34,081 nt of DNA from contig JAPLGL010000153.1 in the NCBI GenBank assembly GCA_026390155.1, forward strand, positions 1 to 34,081, in the 5' to 3' direction. Below the pieces are notes generated by a model. That model saw nothing but the letters and a program-made list of their open reading frames with translations, did no database searches and was not told the origin of the DNA. Of this stretch, positions 1 to 8,746 are shown in pieces. This DNA comes from Caldisericota bacterium (lineage in GTDB: Bacteria > Caldisericota > Caldisericia > Cryosericales > Cryosericaceae). Each line of letters begins with the position of its first letter. Position 1 is the stretch's first letter. The translations under genes and the position numbers were made by a program.

Positions 1-2
1 GC

Positions 3-422
3 ATCGTCGGTCTTGGCAAGGCGGCGCAGCTGGGCAAGGAGCGGCTGCCGGGGGAACTCGAACGTCTCACGATGCTGCGGGACATGCTGCTGAGCAAGCT
101 TTCGGCGCAGATCGACGGAATCGTCGTGAACGGTGACATGAGGCAGCGTGTGCCCCAGAACCTGAACATCCGTATCGAGGGGATCGACAACGAGCCACTC
201 CTGCTTGCCATGAACGAAGCCGGGATCATCGCAGCGGGCGGCTCGGCATGCAATGCGCTGGAAACAGTGGCATCGCATGTGCTGACGTCCATCGGCTGCG
301 ACCTGAAGGAGGCGAAATCATCGCTGCGCCTCTCGCTTGGGTATGCAACAACACTAGAGGACGTCAACTACGTCATAGACGTCATCCCGGGTCTTGTCAA
401 ATTCCTGCGCTCGATGGCTTGA
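3..422 (+). CDS. iscS: Cysteine desulfurase (NifS/IscS class V aminotransferase), C-terminal part, truncated by window start
   Basis: Frame is open from base 3 (IVGLGKAAQLGKERLPGELERL...) into the 72..422 ORF. GGSACNALETVASHVL matches the catalytic-Cys loop region of cysteine desulfurases, and the C-term SSLRLSLGYATTLEDVNYVIDVIPGLV is typical. Confidence 0.9.
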   Translation: MVGLGKAAQLGKERLPGELERLTMLRDMLLSKLSAQIDGIVVNGDMRQRVPQNLNIRIEGIDNEPLLLAMNEAGIIAAGGSACNALETVASHVLTSIGCDLKEAKSSLRLSLGYATTLEDVNYVIDVIPGLVKFLRSMA

Positions 423-428
423 GGCGAC

Positions 429-815
429 ATGGACAAGTACAGTCGTGCCACGATCCGTGAGTTCATGAGCCCGAGCAATATCGGGCACATCGATGCCCCC
501 TCAGGAACGGGACATATCACCGACAACGCGGACGCCGTAGAACTGACATTCTTCATCAGCGTTGATGCGGGCCGCATCACGGATGCCAAATATCGGATTG
601 CAGGGTGCACGGCTCTTATCTCGACACTCTCTGTGCTCAGCAAGGAACTGCCGGGCAAGACCATCGACGAGGCCCTGGCGCTCGACATGCCGTATCTGTC
701 GGGCCTGCAGGACGGCCTGCCTGAATCCAAGTGGCGTTGTGCCGGGTATGCCGTTCAGGCTTTGCACCTGGCGATCGAGGACTACCAGAGCAAGGGTGAG
801 GCAACAGCCGGCTGA
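429..815 (+). CDS. IscU/NifU-N-like Fe-S cluster scaffold protein (variant)
   Basis: YRIAGCTALISTLSVLSKELPGKTIDEAL and KWRCAGYAVQALHLAIEDYQSK align with IscU around its 2nd and 3rd Cys. It lies 6 nt after the desulfurase stop. Confidence 0.85.
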   Translation: MDKYSRATIREFMSPSNIGHIDAPSGTGHITDNADAVELTFFISVDAGRITDAKYRIAGCTALISTLSVLSKELPGKTIDEALALDMPYLSGLQDGLPESKWRCAGYAVQALHLAIEDYQSKGEATAG

Positions 816-848
816 GCGGAGAACTGCCGCCCCTTCAGGAACAGACGC

Positions 849-1988
849 ATGAAGACTGCCGTGGAAGAAGTCACCACCGGGCGAGGGCTCCGGGAATTCG
901 TCGAGTTCCCCTACCGCCTGTACCAGGGGCACCATGCCTGGGTGCCGGTCCTCCGTTCAGAGATGATGGCTATTGTCACCGGCCGTGCCGGTTTTGTCCT
1001 GAAGGACAACCCACACGCCTTGTTTGTCGTACGCGACGACAAGGGTCGGGTTGTGGGCCGCATAGCGGTCCTGGTCGACACAAAGCTCAGCGCGGCCAAG
1101 GGTGTGCACTATGGAGCCTTCACCCTGTTTGACGTGGTCGACGACTGGGACCAGGCCAAAGCATTGCTCGATGCCGGCACGGACTGGTTGCGGGGTCGAG
1201 GAACGCGTGTCGTGAAGGGGCCGGTCTCGCCGACCAACGGCGACGACTATCACGGGATGCTGGCCATGAACTTCGACGACCCCCCGATGATGTATACCAA
1301 CTACAATCACGCCTACTACAACACGTTCATGGACCGCTATGGCTTCACGGTGGACATCCGGCTGGGGGCTTGGCGCTTTGACGTAGCTGCAGCAAGCGAA
1401 TACCGTGAGAAGCTCATGCGGAGGGTCATGGCGCGCTACCACTACCACGTCGACAACGTAGACATGGGCAACCTGGAGGGGACTGCCCGCGACATCAAGC
1501 GCATTCTGGACGAGGCGATGCCTGCGGAGTGGGCTGACCTGACCCCGCCTTCCATCGAGGACGTGCGCATCATGGTGCGCGATATGAAGAAGTACGTGCG
1601 ACCCGAGATGGTCGCCATCGCCAGGACGGATGAGGGACGCCCCATCGGGCTCGTCGCATCGTCCGCGGACTACAACCAGGTGTTCCGACGCATGAACGGA
1701 CGGCTGTTTCCCGTTGGGTGGCTGACATTCCTCCTGTACCGCAATCGGATCGACGCCGGGCGTGCCCTGGTGATGTTCGTCGTTCCCGACTATCGCTCAA
1801 GGGGCGTGCCTGCGGCGATGTTCTCCAAGCTGTTCACCTGGGGCCGTGCGCACGGGTATCGCGTGGCTGAGGGGTCGCTGCTGGGCGAGGAAAACGTGCG
1901 TAGCTGGCGCGAGATCGAGGGGGCGGGCGGCATCCGCTACAAGACCTGGTATCTCTACCAGATGGCGTTGGACGCCCAGGATTCATGA
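849..1988 (+). CDS. GNAT-like N-acetyltransferase family protein (REFVEFPYRLYQGHHAWVPVLRSE type)
   Basis: 379 aa. N-terminal F(I/V)EFPYRLYxGxxxWVPxLRSE signature and C-terminal GNAT-like region (ALVMFVVPDYRSRGVPAAMFSKLFTWGRAHGYRVAEGS). Confidence 0.7.
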   Translation: MKTAVEEVTTGRGLREFVEFPYRLYQGHHAWVPVLRSEMMAIVTGRAGFVLKDNPHALFVVRDDKGRVVGRIAVLVDTKLSAAKGVHYGAFTLFDVVDDWDQAKALLDAGTDWLRGRGTRVVKGPVSPTNGDDYHGMLAMNFDDPPMMYTNYNHAYYNTFMDRYGFTVDIRLGAWRFDVAAASEYREKLMRRVMARYHYHVDNVDMGNLEGTARDIKRILDEAMPAEWADLTPPSIEDVRIMVRDMKKYVRPEMVAIARTDEGRPIGLVASSADYNQVFRRMNGRLFPVGWLTFLLYRNRIDAGRALVMFVVPDYRSRGVPAAMFSKLFTWGRAHGYRVAEGSLLGEENVRSWREIEGAGGIRYKTWYLYQMALDAQDS

Positions 1989-2129
1989 TACCGTCACGAG
2001 GAGAGGTTGACGCGGAGTCCTGCCGGGACAGAATACAAGTATGACTATCGTAGCGATGACGGCCTGCATGTGTGAAACGCAGCATACCGAGAGGCGTCGC
2101 TAGTCGCATATCTTGACACTGAACATGCG

Positions 2130-2160
2130 AAGCCTCCCGGAGACGGGAGGCTTCTTGTTT
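2130..2160 (+). terminator. Rho-independent terminator or attenuator hairpin upstream of the ParB-like/cysK pair
   Basis: Perfect 10-bp stem aagcctcccg-gaga-cgggaggctt followed by cttgttt. Confidence 0.75.
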
Positions 2161-2188
2161 ACTGCGAGCATGCAGAGAAGGAGAATGA

Positions 2189-2605
2189 ATGACGATAACA
2201 CTGGTACCCGTGAATACCCTGAGGCAACACGAGCGGATTCTGAGCGAGAACTTGAGGAGAATCCAGCGCGATCTGGTGCGGGACGGCATGATCAAGGATC
2301 CCATCATCGTGGACCAGCGGACCATGGTGATCCTGGACGGCCATCACCGCTACAACGCTCTCAAGAGCATGGGCTACAAGTACGTGCCCGTCTATTTCGT
2401 CGACTACAGCAGTGACCATATAGCAGTCGCTGCCTGGAGAGCCGGAGAGCATGTCACGAAGGCAGAGGTCATGCGAGCAGGCCTCACCGGGGACCTCATG
2501 CCTGCCAAGACCTCGCGCCACGTCCTTCCGGACAGACCCCATGGCGTCAATGTACCCCTCGCGCTCCTAAAGGAGAAATCACATGACAACAAATTCCATC
2601 CTTGA
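2189..2605 (+). CDS. ParB/sulfiredoxin-fold protein, SerK/SbnI-like (candidate free-serine kinase)
   Basis: MVILDGHHRYNALKSMGYKYVPVYFVDY is the DGHHR motif of ParB-like serine kinases. No HTH DNA-binding domain is present. It overlaps the cysteine synthase start. Confidence 0.75.
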   Translation: MTITLVPVNTLRQHERILSENLRRIQRDLVRDGMIKDPIIVDQRTMVILDGHHRYNALKSMGYKYVPVYFVDYSSDHIAVAAWRAGEHVTKAEVMRAGLTGDLMPAKTSRHVLPDRPHGVNVPLALLKEKSHDNKFHP

Positions 2606-3470
2606 TCTGATCGGTAACACACCAGTCGTCGAGCTTCAACACTTCAGCACGAATCCGGAGGTTCGCATCCTGGCGAAGCTGGAGGGCAACAACCCCGGGG
2701 GATCGGTCAAAGACCGCCCGGTTCTTACCATGTTTCGGGACGCCGAGGAACGAGGAGTGCTGAAGCCCGGTTCTCAGCTGCTGGAAGCCACCAGCGGGAA
2801 CACCGGGATTGCCATGGCGATGATCGCGGCTCTTTGTGGCTACAGATTCCGTGCCGTGATGGCCGAGAGTGCGAGCATCGAACGGCGGAAGGTCATGAAG
2901 ATGTTTGGCACGGATATCGTCCTCACCGACGCTGCCGGCGGCACGAACCTTGCCATCAGGACTGTACAGCAGATGCTGGCGGAGGACCCGTCATGGGTCA
3001 ACCTCAACCAGTTCGAGAACAGCGCCAACCCTCGTTCGCACGAGGAGACGACGGGCCCCGAGATCCTGAGGGACGTTCCGGACGTGACGCACGTGGTGGC
3101 CGGCATGGGGACGGGTGGCACATTGACCGGACTGTCCGCCTTCATGCACAGGCAGGCGCCACAGGTGAAGGTGGTCGGGGTCGAGCCGATTGCCGGCAGC
3201 AAGATCCAGGGACTGCGCAACATGGCCGCTTACACGCCCGGTATCTTCAACTTCGCCAACTTGGATGTGACGCTGCGGATGACCGAAGACGCTCCCGCCT
3301 TTGGGATCGCGCGCGAGATTTACCGCAAGGAAGGCATCAATGCCGGCATCTCCTGTGGCGCGGCGCTCTGGGGAGCCATGGAACTGGTCGGCACGCTGGC
3401 AAGCGGTGTGATCGTGGTCATCTTCCCCGACCGTGGAGACCGCTACGCCAGCACGGCGCTGTTCGAGTAG
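2583..3470 (+). CDS. cysK: PLP-dependent cysteine synthase (CysK/CysM family)
   Basis: LIGNTPVVEL, EGNNPGGSVKDRP (PLP lysine), EATSGNTGIAMA, VAGMGTGGTLTG. Confidence 0.95.
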   Translation: MTTNSILDLIGNTPVVELQHFSTNPEVRILAKLEGNNPGGSVKDRPVLTMFRDAEERGVLKPGSQLLEATSGNTGIAMAMIAALCGYRFRAVMAESASIERRKVMKMFGTDIVLTDAAGGTNLAIRTVQQMLAEDPSWVNLNQFENSANPRSHEETTGPEILRDVPDVTHVVAGMGTGGTLTGLSAFMHRQAPQVKVVGVEPIAGSKIQGLRNMAAYTPGIFNFANLDVTLRMTEDAPAFGIAREIYRKEGINAGISCGAALWGAMELVGTLASGVIVVIFPDRGDRYASTALFE

Positions 3471-3482
3471 CTGCCGGCCGGG

Positions 3483-4841
3483 TCAGGAATCATCCGCAGC
3501 TTCCGGCGCTAGACCGATGAAGCGCTTGTACTTGGCCATGGTCTCCGGAAGCCGTATGGCCTCTGTCCGGATGTCCAAGTCGGCGTCGATGCCGTAGCTG
3601 GACAATTCGATTGTCAGACGGGTCTTCAGTTGTTCGGTCACAGCAGCCCTTGTCTCACCCGTTGAGTCAAGCACATCAATGGTGATTTCCAGTCTGGAAT
3701 AGGAAGTCTGCGTGACCCTGAATTCTCGGATGCTGTCACTGGTTGTGATAATCCATCGGCTCATCAAATCGGGGTAGACGGGCTGCAGAATGTTGTTCCT
3801 GTTCGTCAGGTAGAGGACATCGTCATTCCTTCCCAGTACCTTGTCGATGACTCTGAACGAGCTCCCGCAGGGGCAACTCTCACCGAGTTGGATGAGGTCA
3901 TTCATCTCGTATCGGATCAGGGGCTGTGCAGTATTGATGAGATTCGTCAGGAGCATTGTTGTTGCCACAGGCTCCGGACGGTCCAACGGCTGCCCGTCCT
4001 TGTCATAGAGCTCGATGTAGACCAGGTCCTCGTTGATATGCAGGTTGCCACGCCGGCAGGTGCTGCCGATCTGCCCTTCGCTGGCCTGATAGATCTCAAT
4101 GACCCGGGTTCCAAAGCTTCGTTGAAAACGTTCCTTCTCCTCTTTCTCCAGTACTTCTGCATATGAGACAATCATCCTCAGTGGCCTTTTGATCGTGCCG
4201 GCCCGGGGCAGCAGCTGTCGGACCAGGCTGGGTGGCGCCATCAGGATGTTGATGCGATCATCATTGATCTGACGAACGATTTCGTCGACCGGCGTCATGG
4301 TGCTGAGGTAGTTCAGGTTGATGAGAGGGGCATTGATATCCTCAAAGCCCTGGCTGAAGACCCTGAGCAGAAACAGAATGCGGAAGGGAAGGTCCCTGCT
4401 GGACAAGCCGCTTCTGGCGAGAAAGACAAAGGGTAGCCGCTCGGTCATGGACTTCGGCGTGACATAGATGCCCTTGTTGCCGCTGGTGCCGCTGGAAAGG
4501 CCGATCACGAATTGGTCCTGATAGTAGCCCAGGTAGTCCCTGTGAAGCTCCTTCTGGACGGCATAGTCGCGAACCTCTGCGAGCTTCAGGCCGCAGGTGT
4601 TGATATCGTCAAAGTGGTCCATCATGATCTGTTTGTTGATGGATGGCAGCTGCCGGAAATCCTCCAGGCTCTCCACGGACAGGCCTTCGTACAGGTCGCC
4701 ATAGAAGCGCGAATGCTTCATGGAGAACCCAACCAGCTTCTGCAGTTCAGACAGCTGGAATGCGCGAATCTCCTCGTTGGAGAATCGGTAGAGATGCCTG
4801 TTCAGAAGCCGGTAATCACGGACGCCCTGGAAGATGTTCAC
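3483..4841 (-). CDS. Adenylate-forming enzyme, PaaK/CapK-like (phenylacetate-CoA ligase family)
   Basis: IGLSSGTSGNKGIYVTP (AMP-binding P-loop), EIYQASEGQIGSTCRRGNLHINEDLVYIEL, YEMNDLIQLGESCPCGSSFRVIDKVLGRNDDVL. Confidence 0.85.
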   Translation of the reverse strand: MNIFQGVRDYRLLNRHLYRFSNEEIRAFQLSELQKLVGFSMKHSRFYGDLYEGLSVESLEDFRQLPSINKQIMMDHFDDINTCGLKLAEVRDYAVQKELHRDYLGYYQDQFVIGLSSGTSGNKGIYVTPKSMTERLPFVFLARSGLSSRDLPFRILFLLRVFSQGFEDINAPLINLNYLSTMTPVDEIVRQINDDRINILMAPPSLVRQLLPRAGTIKRPLRMIVSYAEVLEKEEKERFQRSFGTRVIEIYQASEGQIGSTCRRGNLHINEDLVYIELYDKDGQPLDRPEPVATTMLLTNLINTAQPLIRYEMNDLIQLGESCPCGSSFRVIDKVLGRNDDVLYLTNRNNILQPVYPDLMSRWIITTSDSIREFRVTQTSYSRLEITIDVLDSTGETRAAVTEQLKTRLTIELSSYGIDADLDIRTEAIRLPETMAKYKRFIGLAPEAADDS

Positions 4842-6097
4842 GGACGACTACCGCTGTCTTGGAACCCCTTCATCTTGTGCTTCTTCTCGCTCTCCCCGAA
4901 GCGGTCCAGTGTGCTGCAGTAGAAATACTCCAGGCCGTATCGGAAGTGGGCTCTTTCCCAGAGCATCAGGAAGAAGCCCCAGCAGAGGGCAAGGACAAGC
5001 CCATAGACGAGCGCGGCCAGCAGACCGAAGTGGAGGCCGGGGATCATGAGTGACAGGACCCGGTAGATGCAGGCGCTGACCACACTCTCCAGAAAGAAGG
5101 CCGTCAGGCCGGCGACGCCGAAGCGGTAGAGGAAGGTGCTGACAAACGACATGTGCCGGGCGTCTTCCTCGCGTCTGAAATCATAGTGCCGGAGAGCAGC
5201 CAGCATCATGACCAGGAAGAGCCCCAATTGCGCGGTCATGATCGCATACCACTTCAGGTCGATGCTCCTCTGAAGCATGGTGTCCGGAAGGCCTACGTAC
5301 AACACGACGCCCGTCGTCAGGAGTGCAAGGCTGAGTGGAAGCGCTGTGCGGACGAGCAGACGCCATCCTCGCTCTTTCAGCATGGAAGCCACCCATGCGC
5401 CCATGAGTCCAAAGGCCAGATAGGGCAGGAGTGGGTTGTTCTTGTTGACGAATCCGTTCAGGAGAAGGACCATGCCCAGCTGTTTGTCGGCCACGGCTTT
5501 CAGATAGACCTCATACAACGGGATGCGGACCAATGAGAAGAGAAACACGCCGAAAGCAGACAGCAGATAGACGGATGACCAGCTCCGGACTTGTTTGTTT
5601 CTCACCCATCGCTGGGCCAGGACAAACATCAGCCCCATGATGAGGATGTTCATGCCGATAATGGTCAGACTGTCGACGTAGAGGACTCTCTCGGACACCA
5701 CCGTCGATATTCTGCCATACCGGATCAGGTCCACCAGCATGCTGTTGTTCATGCTTCTGCTTTCAAAATGAACAAGTCCTGCCCCGGTGAAGATGAAATA
5801 CGCGTACCCGATGGCCAGGATCATCAAGCCGCTGATACTGTTGAACATCAGGGCCTTCTTCGGTTCGTAGCCGCTATCCAGTTTTCTGTGAAGCTGCAGG
5901 GTGTGACCTGCGCCACTGATCATGGCAAAAAGGCCTGCGAACATCAGCAAGAGGCCGATGAGGGTGACAATCAGCGGGGGATTGTTCAGGTCCAGGTCAT
6001 AGAGGCCGTCGAAGTAGTAGAATGCCGAGTGCAGCCATACCACCATGAATACGCCGAAACCTCGCAGGATATCCAGGCCAAGATACTGCTTCTTCAT
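4838..6097 (-). CDS. Multi-pass membrane acyltransferase-like protein (Acyl_transf_3/DUF1624-like)
   Basis: LDILRGFGVFMVVWLHSAFYY start and about 10 hydrophobic segments. 4-nt ATGA overlap with the downstream ligase gene. Confidence 0.65.
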   Translation of the reverse strand: MKKQYLGLDILRGFGVFMVVWLHSAFYYFDGLYDLDLNNPPLIVTLIGLLLMFAGLFAMISGAGHTLQLHRKLDSGYEPKKALMFNSISGLMILAIGYAYFIFTGAGLVHFESRSMNNSMLVDLIRYGRISTVVSERVLYVDSLTIIGMNILIMGLMFVLAQRWVRNKQVRSWSSVYLLSAFGVFLFSLVRIPLYEVYLKAVADKQLGMVLLLNGFVNKNNPLLPYLAFGLMGAWVASMLKERGWRLLVRTALPLSLALLTTGVVLYVGLPDTMLQRSIDLKWYAIMTAQLGLFLVMMLAALRHYDFRREEDARHMSFVSTFLYRFGVAGLTAFFLESVVSACIYRVLSLMIPGLHFGLLAALVYGLVLALCWGFFLMLWERAHFRYGLEYFYCSTLDRFGESEKKHKMKGFQDSGSRP

Positions 6098-6237
6098 AGG
6101 GCCCCGCCTTTCTACGATGAAATGGCAATTGTCGTCGGTCTGTCAGAAGGATATGCCGAAATCGACAAGAACCACCACGATGAGCAGATAGGACAGGAAG
6201 GGTGTGCTCGTGGCGCACCACGAGTGGGTGGCATATG

Positions 6238-6266
6238 GAAAAGGCCTCCGGCTGCTACGGAGGCCC
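6238..6266 (-). terminator. Intrinsic terminator downstream of the EamA transporter gene (minus strand)
   Basis: Stem ggcctccg(gctgcta)cggaggcc. On the minus strand it is followed by tttt. Confidence 0.65.
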
Positions 6267-6351
6267 TCTTCATCTCTGGGAGGAGGTTGGTATGAAGTCT
6301 GTTTCGCCACCTATGCTACACGCATGCCGGGGTGAACGTTCACTCCGTTCT

Positions 6352-7266
6352 TCACAGTGTATTCACTTGGGGCCGGACCATGCTGACCAGAAGCCCGGCC
6401 AGGATGAGTCCACTGCCACTGATCGTCTGCGCGGTGACGTGCTCATGGAGGACCAGCATGCCGAGAATGGTCCCCGCCAGGGGCTGGCAGAAGAACATCA
6501 GCGAGGAAGCGGAGACGCTGTTGACCTGCTGGAGGCCTAGCGTCCACAGGCTGAAGCCAAGAAACGTCGAGACGACGCCGAGATAGACGATGGCAGCCGC
6601 AAGTACAGGACGGGTGGTGACCGTAGCGATCACCTCTCCACCCCGGGGGATGAACAGGGGCAGGAGGATGAAGAACCCGAGCGCATTGCTGATACCTGTC
6701 GCGGCGAGGGACGATTGCTTCCGCGTGATGAGGCGGAGAAACAGGGAGTAGAGGCCCCACATGACGGCTGCGGCAACCAGGGCGGCAATGCCTGCGAGCC
6801 AGTGCAGAGGGCTGACCCCAACATTCGGGCGAAGTCCTTCCAGCGATATCAGCGCGACGCCGGAGAGAGCGATGGCGATGGCCAGGACGTCCCGGAGGCG
6901 TATGTGTTCATGCAGGAAGAGCCCGGCAAGCACGACGATGGCAAGTGGTGTGGCGCAGGTGACAATCGAGCCGATGTGTGCGTTGGTCAACGATGTGCCC
7001 AGGAACTGGAACGGGATGGAGAGGACATAGCCCGACGCAGCGGCGCCAAGATACAGCCACCATTCACGGCCACGCGGCATGTGCGGCCGCTGGACGAGAA
7101 AGAGGGTGGCGAACAGCGCGGTCGAGCATGCGAACCGCAAGATGACAAGGTAGAGAAAGGACACGCTGGCCAGGGCATAGCGACTGACCACAAAGGTGCT
7201 CCCCCAGATGGTGGCTGCAGCGCCGAGGTTGAACAGTCCCCAGGCGTTGCGTTTTGATGAGGTCAC
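6352..7266 (-). CDS. EamA/DMT superfamily transporter (RhaT/YdcZ-like)
   Basis: 304 aa, two EamA repeats (AATIWGSTFVVSRYAL..., GVVSTFLGFSLWTLGLQQVNSVSASSLMFFCQPLAGTILGMLVLHEHVT). Confidence 0.9.
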   Translation of the reverse strand: MTSSKRNAWGLFNLGAAATIWGSTFVVSRYALASVSFLYLVILRFACSTALFATLFLVQRPHMPRGREWWLYLGAAASGYVLSIPFQFLGTSLTNAHIGSIVTCATPLAIVVLAGLFLHEHIRLRDVLAIAIALSGVALISLEGLRPNVGVSPLHWLAGIAALVAAAVMWGLYSLFLRLITRKQSSLAATGISNALGFFILLPLFIPRGGEVIATVTTRPVLAAAIVYLGVVSTFLGFSLWTLGLQQVNSVSASSLMFFCQPLAGTILGMLVLHEHVTAQTISGSGLILAGLLVSMVRPQVNTL

Positions 7267-7284
7267 GGCGCTGCGTCCAGCGGG

Positions 7285-7809
7285 CTAGAGCTCGATTCCC
7301 TTCTGGGCGGCGACGCCCTGGTGAAAGTGGTGCTTGACCTCGACGACCTCACTGACCATGTCGGCAACGTCCAACAGACTCGCAGGAGCTCCGCGGCCGG
7401 TGATACAGACCGACATGAACGGAGGCCTCTGTGTCAGCAGCTCGAGAACATCTGCTTCGGGAATGAGGCCGTAGTCGATAGCACAGTTGAGCTCGTCCAG
7501 GATCACCAGCTCATGCCGTTCTTCCGCGAATGCGTTGCGGGCGATGTTCATGCCTCGCTGTGCCTCTGTCTTGTCCAGCAGGCTAACCTGTTCCTTGGTC
7601 ACCCAATGGTGGAGACCCGTCTGGACAACCTCGAACCCCGGCAGAAGGGCGAGAGCCTTCAGCTCCGAGTAGCTTGGGTCGCCCTTCATGAACTGGACCA
7701 GCAGGACGCGCTGTCCGGCCCCGATGGCTCTGAGGCCGAGACCCAGCGCCGCGGTCGTCTTCCCCTTGCCGTTGCCTGTATACACCATCACCACACCATG
7801 CTGTTCCAT
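7285..7809 (-). CDS. cobO: Cob(I)yrinic acid a,c-diamide adenosyltransferase (CobO/BtuR/CobA family)
   Basis: VYTGNGKGKTTAALGLGLRAIGAGQRVLLVQFMKG and LVILDELNCAIDYGLI. A GGAGG precedes ATG at 7809. Confidence 0.93.
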   Translation of the reverse strand: MEQHGVVMVYTGNGKGKTTAALGLGLRAIGAGQRVLLVQFMKGDPSYSELKALALLPGFEVVQTGLHHWVTKEQVSLLDKTEAQRGMNIARNAFAEERHELVILDELNCAIDYGLIPEADVLELLTQRPPFMSVCITGRGAPASLLDVADMVSEVVEVKHHFHQGVAAQKGIEL

Positions 7810-7850
7810 TGTCGCCTCCACTGCAGGGATGTCGCCTACAGTATAGCGCC

Positions 7851-8064
7851 TCCGTCATTCCCGCACACACGAGTCTCTCTTCTCTGTCCGTCATTCCCCC
7901 CCGGGCACTTTCTTCCCATGCCCCCGAGTATTTCTCTGCAATACGAGGGGCGCTTCTGAGGGGTGCACTCGGCGAAGGCGGGAATCCAGCCTTTCTTCCA
8001 TCGAGCGTCAGAGTGTTACAGCAACCACGTCCGTCCCCTGTTACACCAACTGACCTCATACCGA
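7851..8064 (+). repeat. Dispersed repeat family R1, copy 1 (GTCATTCCCGC half and GCGGGAATCCAG half separated by an insertion)
   Basis: cgtcattcccgc at about 7853; ggcgggaatccagcctttcttccatcg...cctgttacaccaactgacctcatacc at 7977-8063, similar to 9654-9765 and 11824-11930. Confidence 0.75.
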
Positions 8065-8113
8065 ATTGACTTTCTTGCACACTTGTTGCACAATAGGGTG
8101 CAAGAAAGTCAAT
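8065..8113 (+). promoter_or_regulatory. AbiE operator/promoter: perfect 16-bp inverted repeat overlapping a -35/-10 pair
   Basis: attgactttcttgcac (8065-8080) ... gtgcaagaaagtcaat (8098-8113). TTGACT (8066) and CACAAT (8089) are separated by 17 nt. Confidence 0.75.
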
Positions 8114-8152
8114 GCTGCTTCTCCAGAAGAACTTTGCTAGGGGTGAGCAATC

Positions 8153-8746
8153 ATGAGATATGCGGATCGAATTCTTCAAATGGCGCATGAGAACAACGGT
8201 ACAGTAACGACCGCGGAGGTTACCAAAGCCGGGATCTTGCGCGGACACTTGAAGGGTCTCGTTGATAAGGGCTTGCTTGAACATGTGGGGCGCGGCGTCT
8301 ACATCATACCGACTGTCTTTGATGATGAGATGTTCAATCTCCAGACACGATTCAAGCGAGGCATCTTCTCCCACGAAACCGCCCTCTTCATTCACGATCT
8401 GACTGACCGTACACCGATCAGATTCTCAATGACATTTCCACTCGGATACAACACCACGTCTCTACAACAAGCGAATTTGAGATACACGCGAGTGAAGAAA
8501 GAACACTTCGATATCGGTGTTGTTTCGATCAAATCCCCCGGTGGGAATCCAATCCGCGTCTATAATGCCGAGCGAACTCTGTGCGATCTACTGAGAGGTC
8601 GAAGCAACACGGACATACAAGTCCTCACAGATGCTCTTAAGCGATATACTCGCATGAAGCAACAAGACATTCCGTTGCTTTCTGAGTATGCGAAGATATT
8701 CCGTGTGGGGAAGAAATTGCAGTCATACTTGGAGGTGCTTGTTTGA
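8153..8746 (+). CDS. abiEi: AbiEi-family antitoxin (type IV toxin-antitoxin)
   Basis: N-terminal wHTH (TVTTAEVTKAGILRGHLKGLVDKGLLEHVGRGVYIIP), FSHETALFIHDLTDRTP, YNAERTLCDLLRG. Confidence 0.88.
   Translation: MRYADRILQMAHENNGTVTTAEVTKAGILRGHLKGLVDKGLLEHVGRGVYIIPTVFDDEMFNLQTRFKRGIFSHETALFIHDLTDRTPIRFSMTFPLGYNTTSLQQANLRYTRVKKEHFDIGVVSIKSPGGNPIRVYNAERTLCDLLRGRSNTDIQVLTDALKRYTRMKQQDIPLLSEYAKIFRVGKKLQSYLEVLV

Noticed and set aside
368-935. ORFs on the minus strand (368..730, 501..935) and similar long antisense ORFs across the window
   Set aside because: They lie opposite confident genes, have Arg/Pro-rich atypical composition and no recognisable motifs. They are explained by high GC content.
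3471-3482. Very short (12-bp) convergent gap between cysK and the ligase gene as a bidirectional terminator
   Set aside because: No stem-loop with a T tract could be identified in or next to the gap.
6110-6225. Small hydrophobic peptide (ATSTPFLSYLLIVVVLVDFGISF) on the minus strand upstream of the acyltransferase gene
   Set aside because: It has no credible start codon or RBS in that frame, so I cannot support it as a gene.
7583-8395. 270-aa minus-strand ORF spanning cobO start, repeat R1 and abiEi
   Set aside because: It runs out of frame through cobO and antisense through abiEi, and contains repeat-derived sequence. Not a plausible gene.
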